Position numbers and translations under genes: made by a program. A DNA stretch of 64,000 bases, from the IMG/VR virus record IMGVR_UViG_3300007513_000015, positions 35,127-99,126 of that record; one strand, written 5' to 3'. Each line of letters begins with the position of its first letter. Position 1 is the stretch's first letter. The notes under the pieces were generated by a model, which saw only the letters and a list, made by a program, of their open reading frames with translations, did no database searches and was not told the origin of the DNA. Below, in pieces: positions 28,336 to 37,204 of the stretch. The DNA is from a virus.

Positions 28336-29572
28336 TCTTCACTCTCTCAATCGTATTAGTTGTACTCTTACCCTCAATCGTTGGAATTATCACAACATTT
28401 TCTACTAAGTCATTACCAATAACTTCATCAAAAGTGTAATCTCCTCCCTTTATCAGTATATCAGGCTCTAATGTTTTAATCAAGTCATATGGAGTATCAT
28501 CTTCAAAAATAATTACACTATCGACCCCATCTATTGCTTCTAATACAGCCTTTCTCTCATACATATCATTCACTGGTTCACGCTTGATACGTCTTACTGA
28601 ATTATCACTATTCAATCCTACAATCAATCTATCACCAAATCGACTTGCTTTCTGTAGAAGAGCAATATGGCCAGAATGGATGATATCAAAACAACCATTA
28701 GTAAATACCACTGTTTCTTTTACGGCAGCTTTGTCTGGGGTAGCAGTTCCTAATTTACTCACAACATTTCCAGCCGCTTTATTGGAATACTTCATTGCAT
28801 TCTTAACCCCCTTCGGTAAGAAAAGAGCAAACGTAGCAATCACGGTATCTCCAGCTCCAGTAACATCTATCACTTCCTTTGCTTCTGTAGGCAAATAGAT
28901 TGATGATGCATCCCTGCCAATCCAGTGCATTCCTCCTGCACCTAGAGTGACAAGAATTCCATCTAGTTTCAGTTCTTTCACTACACGAAGAGCATTCATT
29001 GCAGTAAATACTCCATATGTTTCCTCAAACTCTTTCTTATTTGGGGTTAAACAGAATGCCCCACGATATTTATTCCAATCTGTACCCTTAGGATCAACTA
29101 AAACGGGGCAAGTATTATTATCAATAATATCTTGAATATATGATTCTGATAAGGTTCCTTTATTGTAGTCCGATAGTATTATAACGTCAGGAGACTGCGT
29201 AGGAGCGTTGGCCTCGTCTTTAATCACTCCAGAATCTATTCTGCATAGTTGATGCTCGTTCGCAAGGATACGGGTCTTTTTAAGCGTTTTGGAGTTACAA
29301 CCATATTTAAGATTATATTCAATTCCCTCGTCTGCTAGAATAGCAGTGATTATTTCAGAATCTTTATCATAACCAACAGAACTGTAAAGAGTAACATCTT
29401 TAGTAAACACACGCACGTTTTGAGCAACATTACCAGCTCCACCAAGATGATGTGTCTCTTTTACAGAATCAACCACTGGTACTGGAGATTCGGGTGATAT
29501 CCGATTAGCCACCCCATTACAGTATTCATCTAACATCAAATCACCGATCACGATTACTTGGTTATTCATCAT
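28322..29572 (-). CDS. hldE: Bifunctional heptose-7-P kinase / heptose-1-P adenylyltransferase (HldE-like)
   Basis: 416 residues from ATG 29572. An upstream in-frame ATG at 29701 would add 43 hydrophobic residues that do not fit the family, so I reject it. The N-terminal PfkB kinase has GDLMLDEYCNG, the GGAGNVAQN loop and the VTGAGDTV catalytic/anion-hole motif. The C-terminal nucleotidyltransferase has FTNGCFDIIHSGH (HxGH) and NSDNSVRRIK. HldE phosphorylates D-glycero-D-manno-heptose 7-phosphate and later adds AMP to the 1-phosphate; HldD at 27146 finishes the route. It is shorter than E. coli HldE (477). GmhA and GmhB are not in the window, so host enzymes or other phage genes would be needed. 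Confidence 0.9.
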   Translation of the reverse strand: MMNNQVIVIGDLMLDEYCNGVANRISPESPVPVVDSVKETHHLGGAGNVAQNVRVFTKDVTLYSSVGYDKDSEIITAILADEGIEYNLKYGCNSKTLKKTRILANEHQLCRIDSGVIKDEANAPTQSPDVIILSDYNKGTLSESYIQDIIDNNTCPVLVDPKGTDWNKYRGAFCLTPNKKEFEETYGVFTAMNALRVVKELKLDGILVTLGAGGMHWIGRDASSIYLPTEAKEVIDVTGAGDTVIATFALFLPKGVKNAMKYSNKAAGNVVSKLGTATPDKAAVKETVVFTNGCFDIIHSGHIALLQKASRFGDRLIVGLNSDNSVRRIKREPVNDMYERKAVLEAIDGVDSVIIFEDDTPYDLIKTLEPDILIKGGDYTFDEVIGNDLVENVVIIPTIEGKSTTNTIERVKNGKD

Positions 29573-29588
29573 ATCTAATTTCCATTCA

Positions 29589-29596
29589 TATAAATA
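29589..29596 (+). promoter_or_regulatory. Late promoter of the neck-terminase operon
   Basis: Exact TATAAATA on the plus strand, 33 bases before the first small membrane gene, between divergently read hldE and the late block. It probably drives 29629 through gp17. Confidence 0.72.
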
Positions 29597-29628
29597 TATC
29601 AATATTGTAAATATATATAAGGTAAAAA

Positions 29629-29904
29629 ATGAACGATAACACAGAAGTAGTTTCAGAACGACTGTGGATTGCCGTTGATAATATGAAAGAACGAATAACA
29701 AGACTCGAGGAACAAATGAAAACTGTCTACAACAAGACAGAGAGAATCGAATCGAAGTTGGATAAGTTGATTGAGCAAGGCACAGATCACGAGGTTGACA
29801 TAGCCACTAATCAAATTCAGATTAGTAATGGCGAGAGGATATTTTGGCTTATTATTTCTGCCACGATTGGTTTAATTATGTATTGGGTGAAAGGTGGAGT
29901 ATAG
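29629..29904 (+). CDS. Small coiled-coil membrane-anchored protein
   Basis: 91 residues: a charged helix (about 10-60) with heptad-like Leu/Ile/Met spacing, then one C-terminal membrane segment (about 71-87, FWLIISATIGLIMYWV). This layout resembles XhlA-like or other tail-anchored phage membrane proteins. It is first in the late neck operon, after a TATAAATA promoter. A role in membrane association of assembly or lysis is possible, but no family can be named. Confidence 0.68.
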   Translation: MNDNTEVVSERLWIAVDNMKERITRLEEQMKTVYNKTERIESKLDKLIEQGTDHEVDIATNQIQISNGERIFWLIISATIGLIMYWVKGGV

Positions 29905-29907
29905 TAT

Positions 29908-30312
29908 ATGGAAATATTGATAGAGGTTGAGAGATTTTTCTTAATATTTGTTACTGCAATTTCAATCGGTGGATTTTTATTCACATTGAGGCATAGAGGA
30001 TATTATAGTGTTTGGGCAAGGTCATCTATTTTGATGGGAGCTATTTCATCATTTTTTTTGACATTTACTTGCAATTTTGATGTTGTTTCTCATACAAATT
30101 TAAATGAATATTCAGAACCATTGTTTGCTTCAATTCATATATTAACATCTTTGTCTTTGTTATTGTTCACATACACAATTTTAAGATTTAAGTGGAAATG
30201 GCATACAGAATGTAGGTTATTTTCTAATGGTAAAGTTTATTGTGAGGATATTCCAGAATGTAAATATAATCTTGACATAAATAGTGAGGAAGAGGTAAAA
30301 AATAATGGCTAA
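29908..30312 (+). CDS. Membrane protein of unknown function
   Basis: 134 residues with about three hydrophobic segments (near 10-26, 42-58 and 78-95), followed by a polar Cys-containing tail that ends in acidic residues. It starts 3 bases after the previous gene and overlaps gp13 by 8 bases, so it is tightly coupled to late genes. I do not recognise it. Two membrane proteins in front of the neck genes are not part of the T4 gp13-gp17 order. Confidence 0.62.
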   Translation: MEILIEVERFFLIFVTAISIGGFLFTLRHRGYYSVWARSSILMGAISSFFLTFTCNFDVVSHTNLNEYSEPLFASIHILTSLSLLLFTYTILRFKWKWHTECRLFSNGKVYCEDIPECKYNLDINSEEEVKNNG

Positions 30313-31117
30313 AGTACAATCAGCAGAAGAATTAAGGGATTACGCATATCGTAAATTAGGATCTCCAAAAGTAGAGATTCAAGTTGATGATACTCAGGCG
30401 TATGATAGAATTGATGATGCTCTCCAACTATTTATTGAAAGACACTTTGATGGTGTTGAAGAGAAATTTGTTACTATCGAATTCACTGCTATAGATGAGG
30501 CAAATCAATTTATAACACTTGATGATGATATCATTGCTGTTACACGAATCTATGAGCCTGGGAAGTATTCTTCTGAGGCGATGGCTGATGTGCGTTATAG
30601 AATTATGTATGATGAAATGTTTGATATGACTAAGGTTAGTATGCAATACTACGAAATAACGATGGAACATCTGGAGATGGTCAATAGTTATTTTAATCTC
30701 GATAGAACTTTCACATTTAATAAAGCAACCAATCGCCTCTATTCGCATTCTGGAAAGATTATAGGCCCTAAGTGTTCTGATGTATCATATACAGATAAAA
30801 CAGCCTGTGAAGCGGCTGGAGAGACTTGGAGCGTTGGTAATTCAATGCTTGTGAGAGCGTGGAAAGCAGTCGTTCCTGATGAAGCCAATAGTTATGCAAT
30901 TGATGTATATAATGATGAGTGGGTCAAGAAATATGCTACTGCATTGATTAAACAACAGTGGGGAGCAAATATGAAGCAGTTTGACGGTATGCCTCTTCCT
31001 GGTGGTATCACTATAAATGGTCAGCAAGTTTGGGATGAAGCAAAAGAAGAGATTGAAAAACTCGAAGAAGAATTTTCACTTAATTACGAACTACCTGTCA
31101 ACTTCATTGTAGGATAA
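30305..31117 (+). CDS. gp13: Neck protein gp13
   Basis: 270 residues. The start (AEELRDYAYRKLGSPKVEIQVDD, then DRIDDALQLFIERHFDG) and the MNSYF-x-LD-type helix match gp13 of T4-like phages, and the gene precedes gp14-gp15-gp16-gp17 as expected. gp13 forms part of the head-tail neck ring with gp14. T4 gp13 is about 309 residues. Odd feature: residues 157-175 carry a complete C-x10-C-x6-W module (30773-30829) inside the otherwise conserved protein, the same module found in the fibres and in gp18. Confidence 0.88.
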   Translation: MAKVQSAEELRDYAYRKLGSPKVEIQVDDTQAYDRIDDALQLFIERHFDGVEEKFVTIEFTAIDEANQFITLDDDIIAVTRIYEPGKYSSEAMADVRYRIMYDEMFDMTKVSMQYYEITMEHLEMVNSYFNLDRTFTFNKATNRLYSHSGKIIGPKCSDVSYTDKTACEAAGETWSVGNSMLVRAWKAVVPDEANSYAIDVYNDEWVKKYATALIKQQWGANMKQFDGMPLPGGITINGQQVWDEAKEEIEKLEEEFSLNYELPVNFIVG

Positions 31118-31121
31118 TAAA

Positions 31122-31736
31122 ATGGGTATGTTTGATAATATGTCCAAATCACCAATGATTAAGGATATGATCGAAGAAGTAGTTGCTGTTGTGGGGTTTG
31201 AAGCAAAATATCTACCACGCAAGTATGGTGCAACTGTTGATCCTATTTTTGGTGAAGATCCAACAAGCAAATTTGACACTGTTTGGACACTAAATATTCT
31301 CGTAGATGAATACCAAGATTATGGTGATGTAGGAGATTTCTATTCTAAATTCGGAGTTCAAGTTACTGATGAAATGAAGGTGACTTTCACTAAGAAAGAA
31401 TTTGCTGAGGAAACCACGGACACTTCTGATGATACTCCTATCGCTGGAGATTTACTATTCTTCACTGATGCAGAAGCATTATTTGAGGTCACATTTGTTG
31501 GAAATGATTCTATGTTTTATCCAACTCCCGATGGACCACAACACGTTTGGCAACTAACTCTTAAACCTTGGGAATATGGTCACGAAAATATTGATGTTGT
31601 TGATACTGAAATTGAAGCACTTGAGGCAGATATTCAAAGTTCAATTGACAAAGAACTAGGCACTCCGGATTGGGACGTAGAGGATGATGAAGTTCTTGAC
31701 TTCACAGAAATGAATCCATTTGGGACGGTGAATTAA
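31122..31736 (+). CDS. gp14: Neck protein gp14
   Basis: 204 residues. YLPRKYGATVDPIFGEDPTSKF, followed by W-x-x-x-x-x-x-x-x-Y-x-x-Y and FYSKFGVQVTDEM, corresponds closely to T4 gp14 (YVPREY...DLIFGEDLKNKF...FFSNFGMQVQDE). gp14 joins gp13 in the neck that closes the head and receives the tail. It sits 4 bases after gp13 and 1 base before gp15. Confidence 0.9.
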   Translation: MGMFDNMSKSPMIKDMIEEVVAVVGFEAKYLPRKYGATVDPIFGEDPTSKFDTVWTLNILVDEYQDYGDVGDFYSKFGVQVTDEMKVTFTKKEFAEETTDTSDDTPIAGDLLFFTDAEALFEVTFVGNDSMFYPTPDGPQHVWQLTLKPWEYGHENIDVVDTEIEALEADIQSSIDKELGTPDWDVEDDEVLDFTEMNPFGTVN

Positions 31737-31737
31737 T

Positions 31738-32538
31738 ATGTTTGGAACTACTTTTTATCACGGAACCGCAAGAAAACTAATCGTTGCTTTTGGATCGGTA
31801 TTTAATAACATACACGTCCAGAGGAAAGAGGACGATGGATCATTAATTAAAGATATCAAAGTTCCATTAGCATATGAATCACAAAAGAAATATTTGGCGC
31901 GTTTAATAAAGGATGCTAAAAAGAATAAACAAGTTCCTAGAATGGGATTTGTGATGAATGATATTCAAGCGGACCTATCAAGAGCCACAAATCAGATGAA
32001 TGAATTAAGATTCTCTCATACTGATGTTAATAAAGCTCATAAAATATATTCGCCTATTCCATACAACTTCGGATTTTCGCTTGATATCTATGTTGATTAT
32101 ATGGATGATGGGTTGCAAATTATAGAACAAATATTACCATACTTTCAACCAGATTTCAACATTGTTATTGAAGAAATACCTGAATTGGATATGAAGAGAG
32201 ATATTCCTATTGAATTATCTGGCGTTACTATGACAGATGAATTTGAGGGAGAATTTGGTGAACATAGAATTGTAAACTGGACACTTGATTTTATTGTTAA
32301 AGGATGGATGTATCCGCCTATTAGAGAACAAGGAATAATCAAGAAAGTTACTGCAAATTATATGATTGGGGATTTTGATCCAAATGCACCAATTGTAGAA
32401 CAAGTCAAAGAAACTGTAAATCCGTGGACTGCGGACGTTACTGATGATTGGACAACTACAATCGAGGTCGGTCATCCAGACGATCCAACCGATCCATCTG
32501 ACACTGATACAATGAGTGAAGTCAAATGGCCATTATGA
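31738..32538 (+). CDS. gp15: Proximal tail sheath stabiliser / tail terminator gp15
   Basis: 266 residues. IVEQILPYFQP-like (IIEQILPYFQPDFNIVI), FSLDIYVDYMDD and WTLDFIVKGWMYPPI match T4 gp15 well, in the expected gene order. gp15 hexamers cap the tail tube and sheath and join the tail to the neck. The C-terminal about 40 residues are Asp/Pro/Thr-rich and look disordered. Confidence 0.93.
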   Translation: MFGTTFYHGTARKLIVAFGSVFNNIHVQRKEDDGSLIKDIKVPLAYESQKKYLARLIKDAKKNKQVPRMGFVMNDIQADLSRATNQMNELRFSHTDVNKAHKIYSPIPYNFGFSLDIYVDYMDDGLQIIEQILPYFQPDFNIVIEEIPELDMKRDIPIELSGVTMTDEFEGEFGEHRIVNWTLDFIVKGWMYPPIREQGIIKKVTANYMIGDFDPNAPIVEQVKETVNPWTADVTDDWTTTIEVGHPDDPTDPSDTDTMSEVKWPL

Positions 32539-32550
32539 TGAGAATACAAT

Positions 32551-33036
32551 ATGACAAAGAAATCTGTAGACGAACGGTTAGATGCTGAGTTAGATATAGC
32601 CGAAAATATAATTGACGAATTTGAGCATCCTGAAATAGTAGAGGGTGAAGAAACTCGTATTGTTAATACTAGAAGAGAACGTGGACTTGCTCCTCGTGCT
32701 AGTGTAAATTCAAATCCTGATACTGGCGACCTAGATAATGACTATTCATACGCCAGAGACAATCTTTACAATCTCATAGAAAGAGGTAATGATGCTCTTG
32801 AGGGAATTCTTGAGTTAGCAAAAGAGATGGAGCATCCTAGAGCCTATGAAGTTGCTAGTGGACTAATCAAAACTGTAGGTGATACAACAATGGAGTTGTT
32901 GAAGATGCAGAAAGAATTGAAGTTGATGAAAGACGAGACACAATCACCAAACGGCACAACAAATAATAATCTATATGTTGGATCTACTGCTGATTTACAA
33001 GAATTATTAAAAGGTAAGACACTCGATGGACAATAA
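32551..33036 (+). CDS. gp16: Small terminase subunit gp16
   Basis: 161 residues between gp15 and gp17. The central helical block (SYARDNLYNLIERGNDALE, then ELAKEMEHPRAYEVASGLI) is the gp16 oligomerisation region, and a variable polar tail (NGTTNNN, then VGSTADLQELLKG) ends the protein as in other T4-like gp16. It helps choose DNA for packaging and controls gp17. It overlaps the following small membrane gene by 11 bases. Confidence 0.87.
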   Translation: MTKKSVDERLDAELDIAENIIDEFEHPEIVEGEETRIVNTRRERGLAPRASVNSNPDTGDLDNDYSYARDNLYNLIERGNDALEGILELAKEMEHPRAYEVASGLIKTVGDTTMELLKMQKELKLMKDETQSPNGTTNNNLYVGSTADLQELLKGKTLDGQ

Positions 33037-33277
33037 AACAATAAGAATTCAGAACTTTAGCCTAATTACTATTATCGCTATTGTTATGTTCACTGCTATG
33101 ACATTGATGGATTTAGTGCGTGATGTGAATAATATCAAACACTTTATTACGGAGCGACAAGAAATGCCAAATAAAGTTAAAGCGTATGCTAGACAACAGA
33201 TTAATCTTCATATCGAAGAAGATAAAATTTGGCAGAATAGAATTGAACAGAAGATAGATAGATTAATAAAAGAATAG
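33026..33277 (+). CDS. Small membrane protein between terminase subunits
   Basis: 83 residues with one N-terminal membrane segment (about 12-31, FSLITIIAIVMFTAMTLMDL) and a charged helical tail. It overlaps gp16 by 11 bases and ends 15 bases before gp17, so it is made with the packaging proteins. I recognise no family. In T4, genes 16 and 17 overlap directly, so this is an insertion relative to T4. Confidence 0.62.
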   Translation: MDNKTIRIQNFSLITIIAIVMFTAMTLMDLVRDVNNIKHFITERQEMPNKVKAYARQQINLHIEEDKIWQNRIEQKIDRLIKE

Positions 33278-33292
33278 AAGAAAAATTATATT

Positions 33293-34867
33293 ATGGCAAC
33301 AACAACTTATCTCGGTAATCCTCTTCTAAAGCGAGTAAATGTCCCGTATGAGTACACCGAAGAAGAAATCAAAGAGTATGTAAAGTGTAGAGATAATCCT
33401 ATTTACTTTATTAAGAACTATATTCACATTGTTAATGTAGATAAGGGACTGATGAAGTTTGAGTTATATCCATTCCAAGAAAAACTTGTGAAAGGTCTTT
33501 ATGCTAATAGATTTTCAATCGTAAAATGTCCTAGACAGTCTGGTAAATCACAGACAAGCCTAGCGTTTATGCTCCACTACATTCTTTTCAATGATCAGAA
33601 GAATGTTGCTATTCTTGCTAATAAGGGAGCCACTGCTAGGGAACTTCTTGGCCGTGTTCAAATGGCATACGAAAGACTTCCTAAATTTCTTCAACAAGGA
33701 GTTGTTGAGTGGAACAAAGGCTCAATAGAACTTGAGAATGGTAGTCGAGTATTAGCTGGTTCTACATCTTCAAGTGCTATTCGTGGATACTCTTTCAATC
33801 TAATCTTTCTTGATGAGTTTGCATTCATCCAACAGAATATGGCAGAGGACTTCTTCCGATCTGTATATCCAACAATCTCTTCTGGTCATTCATCAAAAGT
33901 AATTATCGTTTCTACTCCGAATGGTATGAATCACTTCTATAAGATGTGGATTGATGCAGTTGAGAAGCGTTCTAATTATATGGCATTTGAAATTAACTGG
34001 TGGGATGTACCTGGACGTGATGAAGAATGGAAGAAGCAAACCATAGCAAATACAAGCGAAGAGCAATTCAGACAAGAATTTGAATGTGAGTTCCTAGGTT
34101 CTTCTGGTACACTAATTACTCCAGGCAAGATTGCCGCAATGGTGATGAAAGAGCCGTTGAGAAGAAAAGACAATCTTGATGTATATGAAGAAACATTACA
34201 CGATCATCAATATTTTTTAACTGTTGATGTTGCAGAAGGTAGAGGACAAGATTATTCAACAATAAATGTTGTGGATGTCACTGAATTACCTTTCAAACAG
34301 GTTGCTAAATACCGTTCAAATACAATATCACCATTACTATTTCCAAGTATCATTCTACAATTAGCGAATGCTTATAATGAAGCAACTGTATTGATCGAAT
34401 CGAATGGGCCAGGTGGCGAAGTGGCCAATATTCTCCATTATGATTTGGAATATGAAAACACGATTAATGAATCAGGGGTTTTTAATAAATTAGGTCATAA
34501 AATGACGAAGAAAGTTAAGGCAGTTGGTTGTTCTAATTTAAAAGACTTGATTGAAAATGACAAACTGATTATTAATGATTTGGAGACTATTTCAGAATTG
34601 TCTATGTTTATCGTAAAAGGCAAATCTTGGGCAGCGGAGGAGGGAGGACACGATGATTTAGTAATGGGGCTTGTGATGTTCTCGTGGTTCTCCACACAAC
34701 CTATGTTCAAAGAACTTAATGATATTGAGTTGAGAACAAAATTATATGATGGTCATATTAAAGAAATTGAGGATGATTTAACCCCGTTTGGATTTATTGA
34801 AGATGGACACGATGAGATTGAACAGGTTGTTGTTGAGGGAGGCGAAATCTGGCAAGTAGTGGGTTAG
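33293..34867 (+). CDS. gp17: Large terminase subunit gp17 (packaging ATPase and nuclease)
   Basis: 524 residues. The ATPase half has an adenine-binding YPFQEKL near 59, Walker A CPRQSGKS at 79-86 and Walker B LIFLDEF at 170-176. The nuclease half begins with VDVAEGRGQDYSTI (acidic D312) and has IESNGPGG and the late GGHDDLVMG acidic motif (Asp pair). It cuts concatemeric DNA and pumps it through the portal. It follows gp16 and precedes gp18, as in T4. Confidence 0.96.
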   Translation: MATTTYLGNPLLKRVNVPYEYTEEEIKEYVKCRDNPIYFIKNYIHIVNVDKGLMKFELYPFQEKLVKGLYANRFSIVKCPRQSGKSQTSLAFMLHYILFNDQKNVAILANKGATARELLGRVQMAYERLPKFLQQGVVEWNKGSIELENGSRVLAGSTSSSAIRGYSFNLIFLDEFAFIQQNMAEDFFRSVYPTISSGHSSKVIIVSTPNGMNHFYKMWIDAVEKRSNYMAFEINWWDVPGRDEEWKKQTIANTSEEQFRQEFECEFLGSSGTLITPGKIAAMVMKEPLRRKDNLDVYEETLHDHQYFLTVDVAEGRGQDYSTINVVDVTELPFKQVAKYRSNTISPLLFPSIILQLANAYNEATVLIESNGPGGEVANILHYDLEYENTINESGVFNKLGHKMTKKVKAVGCSNLKDLIENDKLIINDLETISELSMFIVKGKSWAAEEGGHDDLVMGLVMFSWFSTQPMFKELNDIELRTKLYDGHIKEIEDDLTPFGFIEDGHDEIEQVVVEGGEIWQVVG

Positions 34868-34879
34868 AAAAGACAATTT

Positions 34880-34887
34880 TATAAATA
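34880..34887 (+). promoter_or_regulatory. Late promoter of gp18
   Basis: Exact TATAAATA 64 bases upstream of the tail sheath gene. A 6-bp hairpin (TGATTG...CAATCA) follows in the leader. Confidence 0.75.
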
Positions 34888-34950
34888 GTTGCAATGATTG
34901 AAGAATAAATCAATCAGAAACGAATAATTTTTAATAATAGGAGAAAAACG

Positions 34951-36663
34951 ATGGGATTTCAATTAAGCCCAGGCGTACAAACGAAAGAAATCGATTTGTC
35001 TACGTCTATTCCTGCGGTTGCTACCTCTTTAGGTGCTACAGTTGGTCGTTTTACTTGGGGACCTTGCGATGAGCCTTATCTTTGCACCTCAGAAAATGAT
35101 CTAGTTAGTGTTTTCGGTCAGCCAACCAATGATACATATCCAGCGTTTCTTTCTTCTGCGGCCTTCTTGAAGTATGCTAATTCACTTCAAGTTATGCGTG
35201 TTGTTGATGAGGGTGCTATGAATGCTGCCCCTTCTGGTAACGTAACACAAATTAAGGGACAAGAAGATTTTGAAACACAACAAGATTCTGGTACTTTGAC
35301 AGAGGGATTTTATGCCCGCTATCCTGGTACATATGGTAACGGAATTTCAGTAGAAACTCATTCAGGTGATGGTACTTGGAGTGCTTGGTCACTTGCAAGT
35401 GCATTTGATGTACAACCTGATCCATCTAATAATGAAATGGCTGTTGCTGTTATCGTTGGTGGTGAAGTGGTAGAATCTTATCTTGTAGGTACTGCCGAAG
35501 GTACAAGAGACACTATGGGTGTTAATATCTTTGCCGAAGAAGTTATCAATAAACAATCTAAGCTAGTATGGGTTAACGCAAGTGAGGTAACTAATTCTGG
35601 ACCAGGCACTGTTGCATTTAGTGGCGGTATCGCTGTTTCTGCTGGTGTTGATGCACACTGTGACGATGGTTCTGCTGATGATCAGACTGCTTGTGAAGGT
35701 GCTGGAAACACTTGGGTTCCTGCTGTTGCGGCTGGTACTGTTGGTATTAACGAATATCAAGCTGGCTGGGACAAGTTTGTAAACGCTGATGAAATCAATG
35801 TTAGTCTATTGATTGCTGGCGGTGTTTCTAACGAGCCTACTGCTACCGTATCTGCTGTTGAGAAGTATATGGTAGAGTCTATTGCAGAAGCACGTAAAGA
35901 TTGTATTGCCGCTTTATCACCTCCAAAAGAGCAGGTTGTTAATGTTGGTGGTGCTACTAATGCTGTAAATAATGTACAAGACTGGAGAGTTGATGTTGGT
36001 TTCAATGTTGCATCTTCATATGGTACTCTTGACGGTAACTATAAGTACACATACGATAAGTATAATGACACATATCGCTGGATTGGATTCAGTGCTGATG
36101 TTGCTGGCCTTATGGCTCATACTGATTCAGTTCGTGATGCTTGGTGGTCACCAGGTGGTCTGAATCGTGGTAAGATTAAGGGTGTTGTTAAGTTAGCATA
36201 CCAGCCAACTCAAGCACATAGAGACCAATTGTATATGCTTCCTTATGGAATCAATCCAATTGTAACTTTCCCTGGTCAAGGTACTGTTCTTTGGGGTGAT
36301 CGCACACTACTGACTAAACCTTCTGCATTTGATAGAATCAATGTACGTAGATTGTTTATCATTCTTGAGAAAGCGATTGCAATTTCTAGTAAATACTTCT
36401 TGTTTGAATTCAATAATGAATTCACTCGTACTAATTTCAGAAATATGGTTAATCCATATCTTGCTGGCATTAAAGCGAAACAGGGAATGTATGACTTCTA
36501 TGTACAGTGTGATAGCACTAACAATACACCAGAAGTTATTGACGGTAACGAGTTTGTTGCTAGTATTTTCATTAAACCATCTAAATCAATTAACTTTATC
36601 ACACTAAACTTTGTTGCTACAAAGACTGGTGTTGATTTTAGTGAAGTGATTGGACAAGTATAA
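34951..36663 (+). CDS. gp18: Tail sheath protein gp18
   Basis: 570 residues. The N-terminus LSPGVQTKEIDLSTSIPAVATSLGATVGRFTWGP is the classic contractile sheath start, and the C-terminal NVRRLFIILEKAIAISSKYFLFEFNNEFTR block is the conserved sheath core. It contracts around the tube during injection. Length is below T4 gp18 (659). Odd feature: residues 237-255 (35659-35715) form a full C-x10-C-x6-W module within a loop-rich central domain, the region most exposed on sheaths. Confidence 0.95.
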   Translation: MGFQLSPGVQTKEIDLSTSIPAVATSLGATVGRFTWGPCDEPYLCTSENDLVSVFGQPTNDTYPAFLSSAAFLKYANSLQVMRVVDEGAMNAAPSGNVTQIKGQEDFETQQDSGTLTEGFYARYPGTYGNGISVETHSGDGTWSAWSLASAFDVQPDPSNNEMAVAVIVGGEVVESYLVGTAEGTRDTMGVNIFAEEVINKQSKLVWVNASEVTNSGPGTVAFSGGIAVSAGVDAHCDDGSADDQTACEGAGNTWVPAVAAGTVGINEYQAGWDKFVNADEINVSLLIAGGVSNEPTATVSAVEKYMVESIAEARKDCIAALSPPKEQVVNVGGATNAVNNVQDWRVDVGFNVASSYGTLDGNYKYTYDKYNDTYRWIGFSADVAGLMAHTDSVRDAWWSPGGLNRGKIKGVVKLAYQPTQAHRDQLYMLPYGINPIVTFPGQGTVLWGDRTLLTKPSAFDRINVRRLFIILEKAIAISSKYFLFEFNNEFTRTNFRNMVNPYLAGIKAKQGMYDFYVQCDSTNNTPEVIDGNEFVASIFIKPSKSINFITLNFVATKTGVDFSEVIGQV

Positions 36664-36678
36664 TAGGAGGGTAAGAAA

Positions 36679-37200
36679 ATGGCTGATTTTAATGTAAGTG
36701 CGTTTACCCAGCAATACGCAGATGATTATGCACGTCCTAATCTATTTGAAGTTGAGATTCAAGATCTTGGCGGCCAAGCAGTATGTAAGGCAGCATCATT
36801 GCCTGCCGCTACTGTAGGTGTGGTTGAAGTTCCATATCAGAATCGTAAACTTAAAGTACCTGGTGATCGTGTATTCCAAGATTGGACTGTCACTATTATC
36901 AATGATGATGCATATTCTTTACGTGATGGATTATTGCAATGGCAGAATGGTATCCAAGGCGACTTGGATATGACACAAGGGAATGGTGGTGTTGGTCCTT
37001 CGCATAGAAGTATCACAGTTCGTCCTTTTGACAGAGATGGCTCGGCAGGTTTAGGTGCTGTTGATTTATATGGGTGGCCATCTGAAATCGGTGCTATTGA
37101 TTTATCTTGGGAAACTAATGATGCAGTGCAAGAATACACTGTAACATTCTCCATCTCTTGGGATAACTCATATAGTGGTGATAATGTTGCGGCCCTATAA
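36679..37200 (+). CDS. gp19: Tail tube protein gp19
   Basis: 173 residues. ARPNLFEVEI, the CKAASLPA segment, VPYQNRKLKVPGDRVFQDWTVTI and the W-L/Q-W-x-N helix are characteristic of T4-like tube proteins, and the length is near T4 gp19 (163). It sits directly after the sheath gene with an AGGAGG ribosome site, consistent with heavy expression. It forms the inner tube hexamers. Confidence 0.94.
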   Translation: MADFNVSAFTQQYADDYARPNLFEVEIQDLGGQAVCKAASLPAATVGVVEVPYQNRKLKVPGDRVFQDWTVTIINDDAYSLRDGLLQWQNGIQGDLDMTQGNGGVGPSHRSITVRPFDRDGSAGLGAVDLYGWPSEIGAIDLSWETNDAVQEYTVTFSISWDNSYSGDNVAAL

Positions 37201-37204
37201 TCAT

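Noticed and set aside
22440-29600. Integrated island or transposon carrying the sugar cassette
   Set aside because: No integrase, transposase, terminal repeats or target duplications were seen at either edge, so only ordinary gene acquisition can be suggested.
29573-29701. Extended N-terminus of HldE from ATG 29701
   Set aside because: The extra 43 residues are hydrophobic with no family match and would run through the late promoter and the start of the plus-strand gene; the family begins at 29572.
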